Assembly: GCA_036770365.1 (NCBI GenBank)
Contig: DAIPJH010000017.1
Coordinates: 1 to 40,042 of the forward strand
Length of the DNA: 40,042 nucleotides
Origin: DAIPJH01 sp036770365
Lineage (GTDB): Bacteria > Pseudomonadota > Alphaproteobacteria > Rickettsiales > UBA998
Reading direction: 5' to 3'
Shown: in pieces, positions 8,649-17,388 of the stretch
How the letters are laid out: the number at the start of each line of letters is the position of its first letter
Numbering within the stretch: position 1 is the stretch's first letter
The notes under the pieces: model-generated
Databases searched by the model: none
What the model was told of the DNA's origin: nothing
Seen by the model: the letters and a program-made list of their open reading frames with translations, nothing else
Program-made: the position numbers and the translations under genes

Positions 8649-9401
8649 TCAAGAAATCGCTAGCGTTTCACTCACACACACTTTTTCCATCAACCTACGG
8701 CGCGCTTCGGGCATTTGGTGATGATGGGCAGCAAACAGCCAATGATGGAGAAAATAGCCCGTGACCTCAAGGCTTTTAAACGTGTCATCATCATCGCTAT
8801 GTTCGGTAGATTCATCAGCGATCAGGCGTGTGAGCGGTAGCATTTTATGATGATAGGGCGCGCCAGCAACCGCACACACCGCCCTACCTGATTTAGGTGA
8901 AATATAGAGTAAACCCTCTGTACCCCCCGTCGCTGCACAACAAGATACGTCTAAACCGTAACCAGATTCTTGTAGTAAACAATATTCAAGCAATGCATAA
9001 TGCGACAACCAATCTGACGATTTTCGCCCACCTGCACAGGCAACCAAAAATGCTTCAAAAGCATCATAAAGCTGTGGATGTGGGTCACGCTCTAACATGG
9101 CGCGTTCTAGTAAACTACACGCTGAAGTGAGTGCAGCCAGCGTTGTAGCATCACCCATCAATAGTGCAGCATATGGCGTTAAGAGTTCCCCGCGAAAATT
9201 CCCCATATGCTCAATCAGCCGCGCATTCCAATGCACATGTAACACATTACCCATCTGCCAATCTGCGCGGTTTTGTTTAGTCGCACCGCCTTTGACCATC
9301 GCATGATACCGCCCGTGATCACGGGTAAAAAGGCTGACACGCATATCTCGCTCGCCAAAAAGCGAGGTGTTTAGCACGATACCTTTGTTGTTCCATTGCA
9401 T
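8649..9401 (-). CDS. recO: DNA repair protein RecO
   Basis: RecO works with RecR (RecF pathway) to load RecA on SSB-coated single-stranded DNA and to anneal strands. The 250-residue product has the N-terminal OB fold (about 1-75: GIVLNTSLFGERDMRVSLFT, then HGRYHAMVKGG), a helical middle, and the family's cysteine region SCCAATGGTEG...YISPKSGRAVC at about 155-185. That region normally forms a zinc site; Cys spacing here looks reduced compared with four-Cys members. The length is normal. In many relatives recO sits near era or rnc; here it follows dadA by 104 bases and precedes the HExxH protein. A 41-base dispersed repeat lies directly before its start. Confidence 0.9.
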   Translation of the reverse strand: MQWNNKGIVLNTSLFGERDMRVSLFTRDHGRYHAMVKGGATKQNRADWQMGNVLHVHWNARLIEHMGNFRGELLTPYAALLMGDATTLAALTSACSLLERAMLERDPHPQLYDAFEAFLVACAGGRKSSDWLSHYALLEYCLLQESGYGLDVSCCAATGGTEGLLYISPKSGRAVCAVAGAPYHHKMLPLTRLIADESTEHSDDDDTFKSLEVTGYFLHHWLFAAHHHQMPEARRRLMEKVCVSETLAIS

Positions 9402-9412
9402 AGAATACCTTA

Positions 9413-9453
9413 TTTGTTCCTCTGCTCGCTTCCTGCTCGCAAAATGAATCTAA
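9413..9453. repeat. Dispersed 41-base repeat, copy 1 (before recO)
   Basis: This stretch matches 24530-24570 at 38 of 41 positions. Both start TTTGTTCCTCTGCTCGC and share CAAAATGAA near the end; weaker similarity continues for about 35 bases. Both copies sit just upstream of a minus-strand gene (recO here, glnA there), so both would be in 5' leaders. A small hairpin CGTGC-TTC-GCACG follows at about 9454-9466. Confidence 0.75.
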
Positions 9454-9505
9454 CGTGCTTCGCACGACTAAAGACTCACCCTCCTGACCTCGCTTTATAA
9501 AGAGA

Positions 9506-10753
9506 TTAAAACCTAGAGAGTTCTAACCCTTGTAGCGAAATCTCTGTCTCTCTACCTTCCAAAATATCCGCAATGATATGGGCTGAACCAGCACCATGCG
9601 TCCATCCAAGCATGCCATGCCCAGTATTCAAATAAAGATTAGGAAAATTCGTACGCCCAATAATTGGAGGGGAGTCAGGCGTTTGCGGGCGTAGACACGC
9701 CCATTTTTCCACATGCGTTACATCCGCCTCAGGAAAAAGCGAGGTCAAACTTTTCAAAATCGGCAGAATACGTTTGCGACGTATGCGGTAATCAAACCCA
9801 GCAAACTCTGCCGTCCCCGCCGCACGAACCCTATCGCCAATGCGTGAATAAACGACTTTGTTTGATTCGTCACCTAAACTGACCACAGGAGCGTTTTTCC
9901 ACGCAGGCACAGTTACACTATACCCCTTCATAGGTATAATCGGCACATCAATACCTAGTGGCTTAAGATAAGGCCGCGAATGACTCCCAAGGCAGACCAA
10001 ATAAGCATCCGCCTTCATCGTACCCTTACTAGTCTCAACAGTAGTGATACGACCATGATCACGCGTCATCCATGCCATTTTAGTTTTATAATGAAAGACA
10101 ACACCTAACTTTTCAGTACAAATACGCGCAAGCTCACGGGTAAATATATGAATATCACCACTCGCATCTTTGGGGGTGAAGATACCACCTACCAACGGAC
10201 GATGCATATTTTTGAGCGCAGGTTCTTTCAGCATCACATCTTCTGGCTTGAGTATCTCTTTTTTCAGATCCAATACACGGGTAAGATGTTCTGCATGGTC
10301 ACATGCTTCATCAAACCCCTTTTGTGTATCGAACAAGCGCAATATCCCTTTGTTCAAATAACAAAAATCAATATCAGTATCACGGATAATATCCTTCATC
10401 TTTTGGCGGGAATACATTCCCAAACGTAGCATGGTTTCGCCATTTTCGCGCTCTTTATCACGCGTGCAGTTACCTAAAAAATCGACTGTCCAACGCAAAA
10501 AATCGACGTTAATAGGCGGACGAAAGACCAACGGCGCATCCGCCTTAAACATCCATTTCATCGCTTTTTTGAGATTATCCACGCTCGCCACAGGGTCAGC
10601 ATATGAATACGAAAGCTGACAGCCATTAGCAAAAGAACATTGCTGCGCTGGCCCGTTATCCTCATCGATCACTTCCACTTCATGACCACGCGAAGCAAGT
10701 ACATAAGCGGCTGAAACGCCTGTTACCCCCGCACCTAGAATCAATATTTTCAT
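9506..10753 (-). CDS. dadA: D-amino-acid dehydrogenase (DadA)
   Basis: This FAD enzyme oxidises D-amino acids, typically D-alanine, to the keto acid and ammonia, passing electrons to the membrane quinone pool. The 415-residue product has the N-terminal dinucleotide-binding loop ILGAGVTGVSAAYVLASRG (4-22) and the DadA-type FANGCQLSYSYADPVAS segment near 42-58. The C-terminal FAD segment LNTGHGMLGWTHGAGSAH is also typical of the family. The length fits. A GAGG ribosome site precedes the ATG. No alanine racemase (dadX) or Lrp-type regulator is next to it, so inducible alanine catabolism as in enterics is not supported; turnover of wall D-alanine is possible. It heads a minus-strand run with recO and the HExxH protein. 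Confidence 0.92.
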   Translation of the reverse strand: MKILILGAGVTGVSAAYVLASRGHEVEVIDEDNGPAQQCSFANGCQLSYSYADPVASVDNLKKAMKWMFKADAPLVFRPPINVDFLRWTVDFLGNCTRDKERENGETMLRLGMYSRQKMKDIIRDTDIDFCYLNKGILRLFDTQKGFDEACDHAEHLTRVLDLKKEILKPEDVMLKEPALKNMHRPLVGGIFTPKDASGDIHIFTRELARICTEKLGVVFHYKTKMAWMTRDHGRITTVETSKGTMKADAYLVCLGSHSRPYLKPLGIDVPIIPMKGYSVTVPAWKNAPVVSLGDESNKVVYSRIGDRVRAAGTAEFAGFDYRIRRKRILPILKSLTSLFPEADVTHVEKWACLRPQTPDSPPIIGRTNFPNLYLNTGHGMLGWTHGAGSAHIIADILEGRETEISLQGLELSRF

Positions 10754-10905
10754 CTATGCGCCTCACACCCAATATCATCTTATTGCTATTTTCGCATATA
10801 TGATACGCATATGTATGGGGATTAGAAAAGGTTTTTTTTCATCTTGATTGCAGCTTAAGAAGAAAAAAGCTACATTACACACACAAAAATCAAAAGTGAG
10901 TATCT

Positions 10906-11931
10906 ATGGCGCGCCTTCTACTGTCTATTTTTTATATCTCCCGCATAACATTATGTTGGGTGATAGTGATGTTCATGGGCGGATCAGACAGCGCGTTGGC
11001 AGATGAATCTTTTCGTCCCGCTCTCATCTTTGAAAGTAGCGGCAAACAGTCCGACAATGCCTTTATTGAAATGATGCAACGTGGCGCAAAGCGCGCCCAC
11101 GAAGAGCTAGGCGTTAAATATCAAGAGTTCAATCAGCCAGAAGGGGTGGATCGTGTTGCCTTTATGCGAGGCATCGCACAAAGTGGTGTCACCCATATCA
11201 TTGCTGTGGGTTTTCAAAATGTTGTGCCAGTCCTCACGCTTGCTGAAAAATTCCCAGAAGTCAAATTCACCGTGATTGACGGTATTGTGCCGCCGTTATT
11301 TCCTAATGTTCAATCTATCAACTTCAAAGACCAAGAAGGTGCATTTTTGGTTGGTATGATCGCCGCCAAAGTTTCAACTACCAATAAAATTGGCTTTATT
11401 GGTGGGATGGATATTACATTAATTCAAAATTTTGCTAGCGGGTATTATCAAGGCGCACGCTATGCCCGCAAGGATGTAGAACTACTGCGTGACGTGATTG
11501 GAAGTGATGCCAGCGCGTGGAACAATCCAGACAAGGCTAATGCTTTGGCTAAAAAACAATTTAATGCAGGCGCAGGTGTCGTGTTTGCAGCAGCAGGTGG
11601 TTCAAGCATTGGCGTCCTGCATGCCGCGCAAGAAATGGGTAAATACGCAATTGGAGTAGATACCAATCAAAATGGCATTTACCCCAAAGCCGTCCTCACT
11701 TCAATGGTCAAGCGTGTTGATAATGTCGTGTATGACACCTTAGCTAATGCCTATAGTGGCAAGTGGGAATCAGGAGTTAAATATTTGGGTATTCGTGAAA
11801 ATGCCCTTGATTATGCCGTTGACCTACATAACAAAGACATTCTCCCTAAAGCCGTCATTGATGCGGTCGAGGATGCAAAAGACCGTATTATCCGCGGTTT
11901 AATTCAGGTTGAGGTCTATTCGCCTTACTAA
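10906..11931 (+). CDS. BMP/Med family periplasmic substrate-binding protein
   Basis: This is a solute-binding protein of the BMP (PnrA/TmpC, Med) family, whose known members bind nucleosides for ABC import. The 341-residue product starts with a signal peptide (hydrophobic about 9-25, likely cleavage after SALA at 32). There is no lipobox Cys, so it should be free in the periplasm. Family segments include FESSGKQSDNAFIEMMQRGA, the first-domain strand HIIAVGFQN, KIGFIGGMDITLIQNFASGY and VFAAAGGSS-GVLHAA. No permease or ATPase gene is adjacent; the transporter partners must be elsewhere, or the protein senses its ligand. It starts with a GTGAG ribosome site and is followed by sodB on the same strand. 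Confidence 0.88.
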   Translation: MARLLLSIFYISRITLCWVIVMFMGGSDSALADESFRPALIFESSGKQSDNAFIEMMQRGAKRAHEELGVKYQEFNQPEGVDRVAFMRGIAQSGVTHIIAVGFQNVVPVLTLAEKFPEVKFTVIDGIVPPLFPNVQSINFKDQEGAFLVGMIAAKVSTTNKIGFIGGMDITLIQNFASGYYQGARYARKDVELLRDVIGSDASAWNNPDKANALAKKQFNAGAGVVFAAAGGSSIGVLHAAQEMGKYAIGVDTNQNGIYPKAVLTSMVKRVDNVVYDTLANAYSGKWESGVKYLGIRENALDYAVDLHNKDILPKAVIDAVEDAKDRIIRGLIQVEVYSPY

Positions 11932-12028
11932 AGACTAATGACGCGTGACGAGCGACTTACTCTTGCTTTTTGGTCAGCTATTGCTACAACAAACACCTCT
12001 TCCCAAAACAAACCAATGGAGATATCCC

Positions 12029-12631
12029 ATGACCTTTACCCTTCCCGCTTTGCCCTATGACAAAACAGCTTTAGAGCCTTATATGAGTGCGAATACCTTT
12101 GATTTTCATCATGGCAAACACCACAACACCTATGTGGTCAATCTTAATAATATGATCAAAGATACTGACCTCGCCGCTAAATCACTCGAAGAGATCATCC
12201 TTGCTACCGCTGGCAAATCCGATAAAGCAGGTATTTTCAACAATGCGGCACAGGTTTGGAATCACACCTTTTTCTGGAATTCGATGAAACCCAATGGTGG
12301 TGGCAAGCCATCTGGTGCGTTAGCAGCAAAAATCGAGACTGATTTTGGTAGCTTTGAAGCGTTTGCTACTGAATTTAAAAATGCAGGCGTAACCCAATTT
12401 GGTAGCGGTTGGGCATGGCTAGTGCTTGATGGTGGCAAACTCAAAGTGACTAAAACCGCCAATGCTGATCTACCTATGGCGCATGGTCAGGTTGCACTGC
12501 TTACAGCAGATGTGTGGGAACATGCATATTATTTGGATTTCCAGAACCGTCGCCCTGATTACCTTGCAAGTTTCCTTGAACATTTAATTAATTGGGACTT
12601 TGTGGCAGCAAACCTTGCAGCAGCGGCGTAA
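12029..12631 (+). CDS. sodB: Superoxide dismutase, iron type
   Basis: The enzyme converts superoxide to hydrogen peroxide and oxygen. From the ATG at 12029 it has 200 residues, normal for FeSOD. A longer GTG-started frame from 11945 has no family support, while GGAGATATCCC before 12029 is a good ribosome site. Metal ligands visible are His27 (FDFHHGKHHNTYV), the His of WNHTFFW, and Asp plus His of DVWEHAYYLD. Gln in NNAAQVWNH and the overall pattern favour iron over manganese, although metal use cannot be settled by sequence. A REP-like hairpin lies just downstream, between this gene and the convergent hydrolase gene. Confidence 0.95.
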   Translation: MTFTLPALPYDKTALEPYMSANTFDFHHGKHHNTYVVNLNNMIKDTDLAAKSLEEIILATAGKSDKAGIFNNAAQVWNHTFFWNSMKPNGGGKPSGALAAKIETDFGSFEAFATEFKNAGVTQFGSGWAWLVLDGGKLKVTKTANADLPMAHGQVALLTADVWEHAYYLDFQNRRPDYLASFLEHLINWDFVAANLAAAA

Positions 12632-12639
12632 TTACTCAT

Positions 12640-12696
12640 CATCCCCTCTCCCCTTTGTGGGAGAGGGTTAAAGCAGCTCCAGCAAAGGGATGAGGG
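12640..12696. repeat. REP-like palindrome between convergent sodB and hydrolase genes
   Basis: CCCTCTCCC (12644-12652) and GGGAGAGGG (12659-12667) form a 9-bp perfect stem with a 6-base loop. GGGATGAGGG follows at 12687-12696 and could pair with CATCCC at 12640-12645 as an alternative. The layout resembles the common proteobacterial CCCTCTCCC/GGGAGAGGG intergenic repeat. It may act as a bidirectional 3' end, though no T run follows. Confidence 0.6.
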
Positions 12697-12702
12697 TTTA
12701 TC

Positions 12703-13503
12703 TTAAACCTCTATAATAAGTCCATCATACGCGGGCATCACATTCTCTGGTAATTCCTTCACAAACGCATGATATTCAAAATCATGATTCATATGCGTAA
12801 GATAAGCACGTTTTGGCTTTACCCGCGCAATCCACTCCAGCGTCAAATCTAAATGTGCGTGGGTCGGTGCTTCTTTATGGCGCAAACAGTCTACCAACCA
12901 CACATCAAGATTTTCTAAATGCCTGAAACTCTCCTCTGGTATCTTATTTACATCCACACTATAGGCAAAATTACCCACACGCACACCAATCGTCGGTGAC
13001 GCACCGTGAATTTGCTGAAATACAGTGATCTTGCCGCCTTTAGGAAGTTCCACCACACCATCACTTTGCAATGCTTCATCTATCACCACAGGCACTAGAC
13101 TTGGGCGATACCAAGGATGTGCGGGGTTATGCGGGCGAAAGACATAGGCAAACCGCTCATGCAATTGTGCAAGCGTCTGAGAATCACCATAAGCAGGAAT
13201 TGGAGTGTTTGCATGATAATTGAGTGAGCGTACGTCATCAATACCATGTACATGATCCGCATGGGCATGGGTATAAAGCAGTGCGTCTACACTTGTAATG
13301 TGATGCGTTAAACATTGTTGACGGAAATCAGGGCCAGTATCAACGATAAATCGTTCTGCTCCATCAAGTTCTACAAGAATAGAGCTTCTTAATCTATTGT
13401 TTTTTATGTCTTTTGATGTACACGTATCACACGGACACGCCACCAACGGCACTCCACCTGATGCACCGCAACCAAGTACCGTAATTTTGACGTTACCACT
13501 CAT
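12703..13503 (-). CDS. MBL-fold metal hydrolase, PhnP-like
   Basis: This metallo-beta-lactamase-fold phosphodiesterase-like enzyme has 266 residues. THAHADH (His79, His81, Asp83, His84) is the metal motif. The N-terminal CxCxxC (Cys23, Cys25, Cys28) resembles the structural zinc site of PhnP, and GPDFRQQ and THMNHDF are further family pieces. PhnP hydrolyses a cyclic phosphate in phosphonate use, but no phn genes are here. In alphaproteobacteria this gene commonly follows metG-tatD, where its substrate is unknown, so I avoid the symbol phnP. Its ATG overlaps the tatD stop by 4 bases (ATGA), indicating translational coupling. Confidence 0.9.
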   Translation of the reverse strand: MSGNVKITVLGCGASGGVPLVACPCDTCTSKDIKNNRLRSSILVELDGAERFIVDTGPDFRQQCLTHHITSVDALLYTHAHADHVHGIDDVRSLNYHANTPIPAYGDSQTLAQLHERFAYVFRPHNPAHPWYRPSLVPVVIDEALQSDGVVELPKGGKITVFQQIHGASPTIGVRVGNFAYSVDVNKIPEESFRHLENLDVWLVDCLRHKEAPTHAHLDLTLEWIARVKPKRAYLTHMNHDFEYHAFVKELPENVMPAYDGLIIEV

Positions 13504-14297
13504 ACTGCGACACTCATAGGCCGCTGCGCTTTACTAAACAGCGCGAAGAAATTATCCGTCGTGATACGTGCGCATTCTTCTTCATCTATACTCTTAAGAG
13601 AAGCTAAAAATGCGTTGGTATATCTAGTAAAAGAAGGTTCATTGCGCGAACCACGCTTCGGGTTCGGTGCAAGATACGGTGCGTCCGTTTCCACCAACAA
13701 CCGCTCCATTGGCAAAGCTTTTGCCGCTTCTTGCAATGCTGTCGCGCTCTTAAACGTAATGATTCCAGAAATGGAGATATACAGCCCCATATCCACACAT
13801 GTTTCAGCAAGTTGTAATGAAGATGTAAAGCAATGGATAAGCCCTGTAAAGGGAGCTTCTCTCATCATTTCCTTTAAGATTGCCAACGTATCATCCTCCG
13901 CCTCGCGTGTATGGACGATCACAGGCAAACCAGACTTCGACGCAGCTAAAAGATGATTGCGAAACGATGTTTGCTGCTCTTTACGCGGGCTATGCTCATA
14001 AAAATAATCAAGCCCAGTTTCACCAATCCCGATCACTTTAGGGCGCGCAGCAAAATCTAGCAAATCTTCTACACTTACCAAGGGTTCTTTACCCGCCTCA
14101 TGTGGATGAACTCCCACCGAACAGTAAAGTTCATTATGCGCCGCTGCCAGCGTGTATATCGACTCAAACTCACCCATACGTGTACAAATCGTCTGCATTA
14201 TCCGCACGTCCGCCGCCCGCGCACGTTCAAGCACTGCATCAATATCCTGCGTAAACTCGGGATAATTTAAGTGACAATGAGAGTCAACAATGAACAT
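13500..14297 (-). CDS. TatD family metal-dependent deoxyribonuclease
   Basis: This amidohydrolase-superfamily nuclease belongs to the TatD/YcfH family; family members act as 3'-5' exonucleases on DNA and RNA. The 265-residue product shows the metal ligands in order: HCH (His7, His9), Glu93 in IGETGLDY, His129 in VIVHTREA, His155 in LIHCF, and Asp205 in ETDAPYLAP. The length is normal. It lies between metG (17 bases upstream) and the MBL hydrolase (4-base overlap), the usual alphaproteobacterial order. In E. coli the corresponding ycfH is also near holB. Whether its main role is DNA repair, RNA processing or D-Tyr deacylation-like activity cannot be read here. Confidence 0.92.
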   Translation of the reverse strand: MFIVDSHCHLNYPEFTQDIDAVLERARAADVRIMQTICTRMGEFESIYTLAAAHNELYCSVGVHPHEAGKEPLVSVEDLLDFAARPKVIGIGETGLDYFYEHSPRKEQQTSFRNHLLAASKSGLPVIVHTREAEDDTLAILKEMMREAPFTGLIHCFTSSLQLAETCVDMGLYISISGIITFKSATALQEAAKALPMERLLVETDAPYLAPNPKRGSRNEPSFTRYTNAFLASLKSIDEEECARITTDNFFALFSKAQRPMSVAV

Positions 14298-14314
14298 TAG
14301 GATAACTTTCTACC

Positions 14315-15838
14315 TTACTCATCAACATTAAAACGTGGGAACACACCTTCCGGCTTACCAATCGTCACACCAGAAGCAATTGGCTTCAAGATATGTTCTA
14401 AGCTACGTTCATTCTCTGGGATCATCAGTTGTGTGAGCATATTTGCTGCCGCATCAGGCGTAAAAGGCTGCAACAACAGGGCGATACGACGAATATCTTC
14501 AACAAGCTCATAAAGTACACGATTCATCTTAGCGAGTGACTCTGGTGTCCCCTCCTTTTTAAGTGACCAAGGAGCTTCGCGGTCAATCTTTTCATTAGCA
14601 TCACGCGCCACTTGTACTATCTCCTCTAACGCCAAATGAAATGCCTGTGATTCCATATATTTCCGTATATTATAAATCAAAGAAGAAGCATCACTTAAAT
14701 TAGCATCAGGCGCGGCAGGAATCACGCTCTCACAATTTTTGACCACCAGCGACAAAGTTCGCTGCATCAAATTACCAATCGTGTTGGCAAGCTCGCTGTT
14801 AATGCGCCCAACCATCGCCAACCGCGAGAAATTACCATCACCACCAAACGGCACTTCACGCATCATAAAATAGCGCGTCTGATCCAATCCATACACCGAA
14901 ATTAACGCGTGTGGATCAATTACATTCCCCAGCGATTTGGAAATCTTCTCACCTTCATTCGTCCACCAGCCATGTGCAAAAACACGCTTCGGCAGTGGTA
15001 AATCCGCCGACATCAAAAACGCAGGCCAGTACACCGTATGAAAACGCAGAATGTCTTTGCCAACCATATGCATAGTATTCGGCCAGAAATGTCTGAACGT
15101 ATTTGAAGTTTCATCAGGATAACCGAGCGCAGTAATATAGTTCACCAACGCGTCCAGCCATACATACATCACATGTTTCTCATCCTGAGGCACAGGAATA
15201 CCCCATGCAAAGGTCGTACGTGAGACCGACAAATCCGTCAACCCACCTTCCACAAAACGCAGCACCTCATTGCGACGCGCTTCGGGCGCAATAAAATCTT
15301 TATTTTCTTCATAAAACGCTAGTAGTTTATCTTGATACTGCGACAATTTAAAAAAATAACTTGGCTCTTCTACCCACTCTACAGGCGCACCTGTGGGGGC
15401 TTTTCCATCCACTAGCTCGCCTTCACCATAAAACGCTTCATCGCGCACCGAATACCACCCCGCATAGCTACCAAGATAAATATCGCCTTTATCTAAAAGC
15501 TTTTTCCAGATCGCTTGCGCAGCAACAATATGGCGCGGCTCAGTTGTACGAATAAAATCATCATTTGATAAATTAAGTGCCTGCGTTAAGTCTCTGAAAG
15601 TTTGAGAAACAGCATCAGTGAATTCTTGTGGTGTCAAACCTTTATCTACCGCAGATTTTTCTACTTTTTGACCATGCTCATCCGTCCCCGTCAAAAAACG
15701 TACCTGATACCCATCGAGTCGCTTCCAGCGCGCCAACACATCGGTTGCAATCGAAGTGTATGCATGCCCAATATGTGGCTTATCATTCACATAATAAATC
15801 GGGGTGGTGATATTAAAATATTTTTGATTATCAGACAT
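14315..15838 (-). CDS. metG: Methionyl-tRNA synthetase, type without zinc-knuckle cysteines
   Basis: The enzyme attaches methionine to initiator and elongator tRNA-Met. It has 507 residues. The class I signature HIGH is at 22-25 (KPHIGHAYTS), and the second, KISKS, lies in NEGEKISKSLGNVIDP. The connective peptide (GWYSVRDEAFYGEGEL) lacks the CxxC pairs of the E. coli type, placing it in the shorter MetG form common in alphaproteobacteria. No C-terminal tRNA-binding dimer domain is present. AGGAAA precedes the ATG as ribosome site. It follows holB after a 117-base spacer that carries a palindromic repeat, and precedes tatD by 17 bases. Confidence 0.96.
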   Translation of the reverse strand: MSDNQKYFNITTPIYYVNDKPHIGHAYTSIATDVLARWKRLDGYQVRFLTGTDEHGQKVEKSAVDKGLTPQEFTDAVSQTFRDLTQALNLSNDDFIRTTEPRHIVAAQAIWKKLLDKGDIYLGSYAGWYSVRDEAFYGEGELVDGKAPTGAPVEWVEEPSYFFKLSQYQDKLLAFYEENKDFIAPEARRNEVLRFVEGGLTDLSVSRTTFAWGIPVPQDEKHVMYVWLDALVNYITALGYPDETSNTFRHFWPNTMHMVGKDILRFHTVYWPAFLMSADLPLPKRVFAHGWWTNEGEKISKSLGNVIDPHALISVYGLDQTRYFMMREVPFGGDGNFSRLAMVGRINSELANTIGNLMQRTLSLVVKNCESVIPAAPDANLSDASSLIYNIRKYMESQAFHLALEEIVQVARDANEKIDREAPWSLKKEGTPESLAKMNRVLYELVEDIRRIALLLQPFTPDAAANMLTQLMIPENERSLEHILKPIASGVTIGKPEGVFPRFNVDE

Positions 15839-15857
15839 TTTTATTTCCTAGTTTTTT

Positions 15858-15945
15858 GTCATTGTGAAGAGCATAAGCGACAAAGCAATCCAACACCACA
15901 CTCGCAATGTTTCTGAATTACCTCGCTTATACGGCTCACAATGAC
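15858..15945. repeat. MITE-like imperfect palindrome between holB and metG
   Basis: The ends form an inverted repeat: GTCATTGTGAAGAGCATAAG on the left, and the reverse complement of the right end reads GTCATTGTGAGCCGTATAAG. The sequence after the left end (GCGACAAAGCAATCCA) resembles the common 'CATTGCGAG...GCAATCC' palindromic repeat seen in many proteobacterial genomes. It sits inside the holB-metG spacer of a normally tight cluster, upstream of the metG ribosome site. Confidence 0.75.
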
Positions 15946-15955
15946 GGCTACGCCG

Positions 15956-17221
15956 TTACACCAAAGACCTTCGACCGCTTAAACTCTCCATCACTCGCAT
16001 CACTGTCTGCGCCTTATCCATATATAGTTTTCCCGTATCTGCGAGCAAGCTGCCGAGTGCATCCCACTGATGCATCCAGTACCCTAGTGGACGCGTACGT
16101 GCAAGAATTTCTGGTAATGTTTCCCCCGAACTCGCTTCGTCACCTCCATCTGTCATCGTTTGAAATGTCGCAAACGTCGCGGCGTGACGAATAGTACGCG
16201 CCATTAAATTCGATAAAATGAGGCTAATATCCTCCCAATCCAACGCGTCATGTCCTTGATGCCCTGCCACTTCTGCAACCTTGATCGCTTCTAAAATAGG
16301 AAATTTAGGGGATTGACGCAACACATCCCCCAGCGCGTCCATCCACATCCCTGCGCCACGCGCATGTAACTGCAATGCCGTCCCAATAGACCCAGCAGAG
16401 AGCGTAAATAACTCATGTAACTGGTGTGCCTCCAAATGCATCCCAACATCCTCTAATACCTGTGCAAATAACATTCTATCAGGCGGAGTAAAAGACAAGA
16501 CACGGCAACGCGAACGAATGGTAGGAAGTAAAATCCCTGGCTTGTGCGAAATAAGAATAAAAATACTACCCTCTGGCGGCTCTTCTAACCATTTAAGCAA
16601 TGAATTCGCCGCAGCGTTATTAAGCATATCTATTGCATCAATGATTACCACTCTCGCCAAACCTTCGCCCGCGGTATGTGATAGAAATTCACCCACTTTG
16701 CGAGTTTGCTCAATTACAATTTCGGTTTTCCAGCGTTGTTTTTTTTCATCCCATTTTGGCTCTAACACCAACATATCCGCATGCGATCCTGCCAACATAC
16801 GCTTTACAGTGCGTGATTCGCGGTCAACATGAAGTGTTTTAGGTGGTTCACTTGGCAAAGGATCACCAAACAATCCAAAATTAGATTCTTCCGCACCCCT
16901 GTCAGGATGGAGTCCTTTTTCCAACAAAAATGCCGCAAAACGATACGCCATCGTCGCTTTGCCAATACCGCGCAGCCCCGTGAACATATAGGCATTGGGC
17001 AACTTATTCTCATGCCATGCACGCAGCAATGCGTTCTCAATATTTTTATGACCAAAAACATGCGTCCCAAAGCGCGGATGTAAATCCCGTGTTAATTTCG
17101 CTTGTTTAGGAACATCGCCATCATCATCACCTTCAGGGTAATAATCATCGTCCACGCCCATCGCGTATTCATCGCGGTCGTCATCATCGTCTATTTCGTC
17201 ATCATTACCAAACAAATCCAT
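15956..17221 (-). CDS. holB: DNA polymerase III delta-prime subunit with an acidic N-terminal extension
   Basis: This clamp-loader subunit helps place the beta sliding clamp on DNA. The 421-residue product has the AAA+ fold: Walker A GLRGIGKAT at 82-90, the Walker B-type region VVIIDAIDMLNNAAANSLLKWLEEPP, and the sensor/arginine region SHKPGILLPTIRSRC typical of delta-prime (KPxxLLPTIxSRC). Residues 1-45 are an acidic extension (DDEIDDDDDRDEYA, DDDYYPEGDDDGD), absent from most family members; an internal start at Met21 would remove part of it. In related genomes tmk (thymidylate kinase) usually precedes holB; here the spacer to rpsO holds a terminator instead. It heads the holB-metG-tatD-MBL run. 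Confidence 0.92.
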   Translation of the reverse strand: MDLFGNDDEIDDDDDRDEYAMGVDDDYYPEGDDDGDVPKQAKLTRDLHPRFGTHVFGHKNIENALLRAWHENKLPNAYMFTGLRGIGKATMAYRFAAFLLEKGLHPDRGAEESNFGLFGDPLPSEPPKTLHVDRESRTVKRMLAGSHADMLVLEPKWDEKKQRWKTEIVIEQTRKVGEFLSHTAGEGLARVVIIDAIDMLNNAAANSLLKWLEEPPEGSIFILISHKPGILLPTIRSRCRVLSFTPPDRMLFAQVLEDVGMHLEAHQLHELFTLSAGSIGTALQLHARGAGMWMDALGDVLRQSPKFPILEAIKVAEVAGHQGHDALDWEDISLILSNLMARTIRHAATFATFQTMTDGGDEASSGETLPEILARTRPLGYWMHQWDALGSLLADTGKLYMDKAQTVMRVMESLSGRRSLV

Positions 17222-17284
17222 ACGCGCAGGTTAATGGAAATAGGGAATCGGTGCAAGTGATGACTGAGGAGAAAGTAACAACAA

Positions 17285-17310
17285 AAAAGGGAAGCTGAAG
17301 CCTCCCTTTT
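17285..17310 (-). terminator. Intrinsic terminator after rpsO
   Basis: AAAAGGGA (17285-17292) and TCCCTTTT (17303-17310) form a perfect 8-bp stem with an inner GC-TGAA-GC. On the minus strand it ends in a T-rich run (CCCTTTTTTG), suited to ending truB-rpsO transcription 79 bases after the rpsO stop. Confidence 0.8.
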
Positions 17311-17332
17311 CTATTCTATAATCATTTAATTT

Positions 17333-17360
17333 ACTAGATTCCTGCCTGTGCAGGAATAAC
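17333..17360. repeat. Half-copy of the palindromic repeat found before glnB
   Basis: CTAGATTCCTGCCTGTGCAG, followed by GAATAAC, resembles the right arm of the element at 25004-25074 (CTAGATTCTGACTTACGCTG, then GAATGAC). It also holds a short hairpin (ATTCCTGC/GCAGGAAT). It lies between the rpsO terminator and the rpsO stop. Confidence 0.55.
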
Positions 17361-17388
17361 AATAAATTTGGACCAAAAAAACAAGAAA

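Noticed and set aside
15602..15916. Plus-strand frame within metG and the spacer
   Set aside because: Shadow of metG; its end (CHCEEHKRQSNP) is the usual translation of the palindromic repeat.
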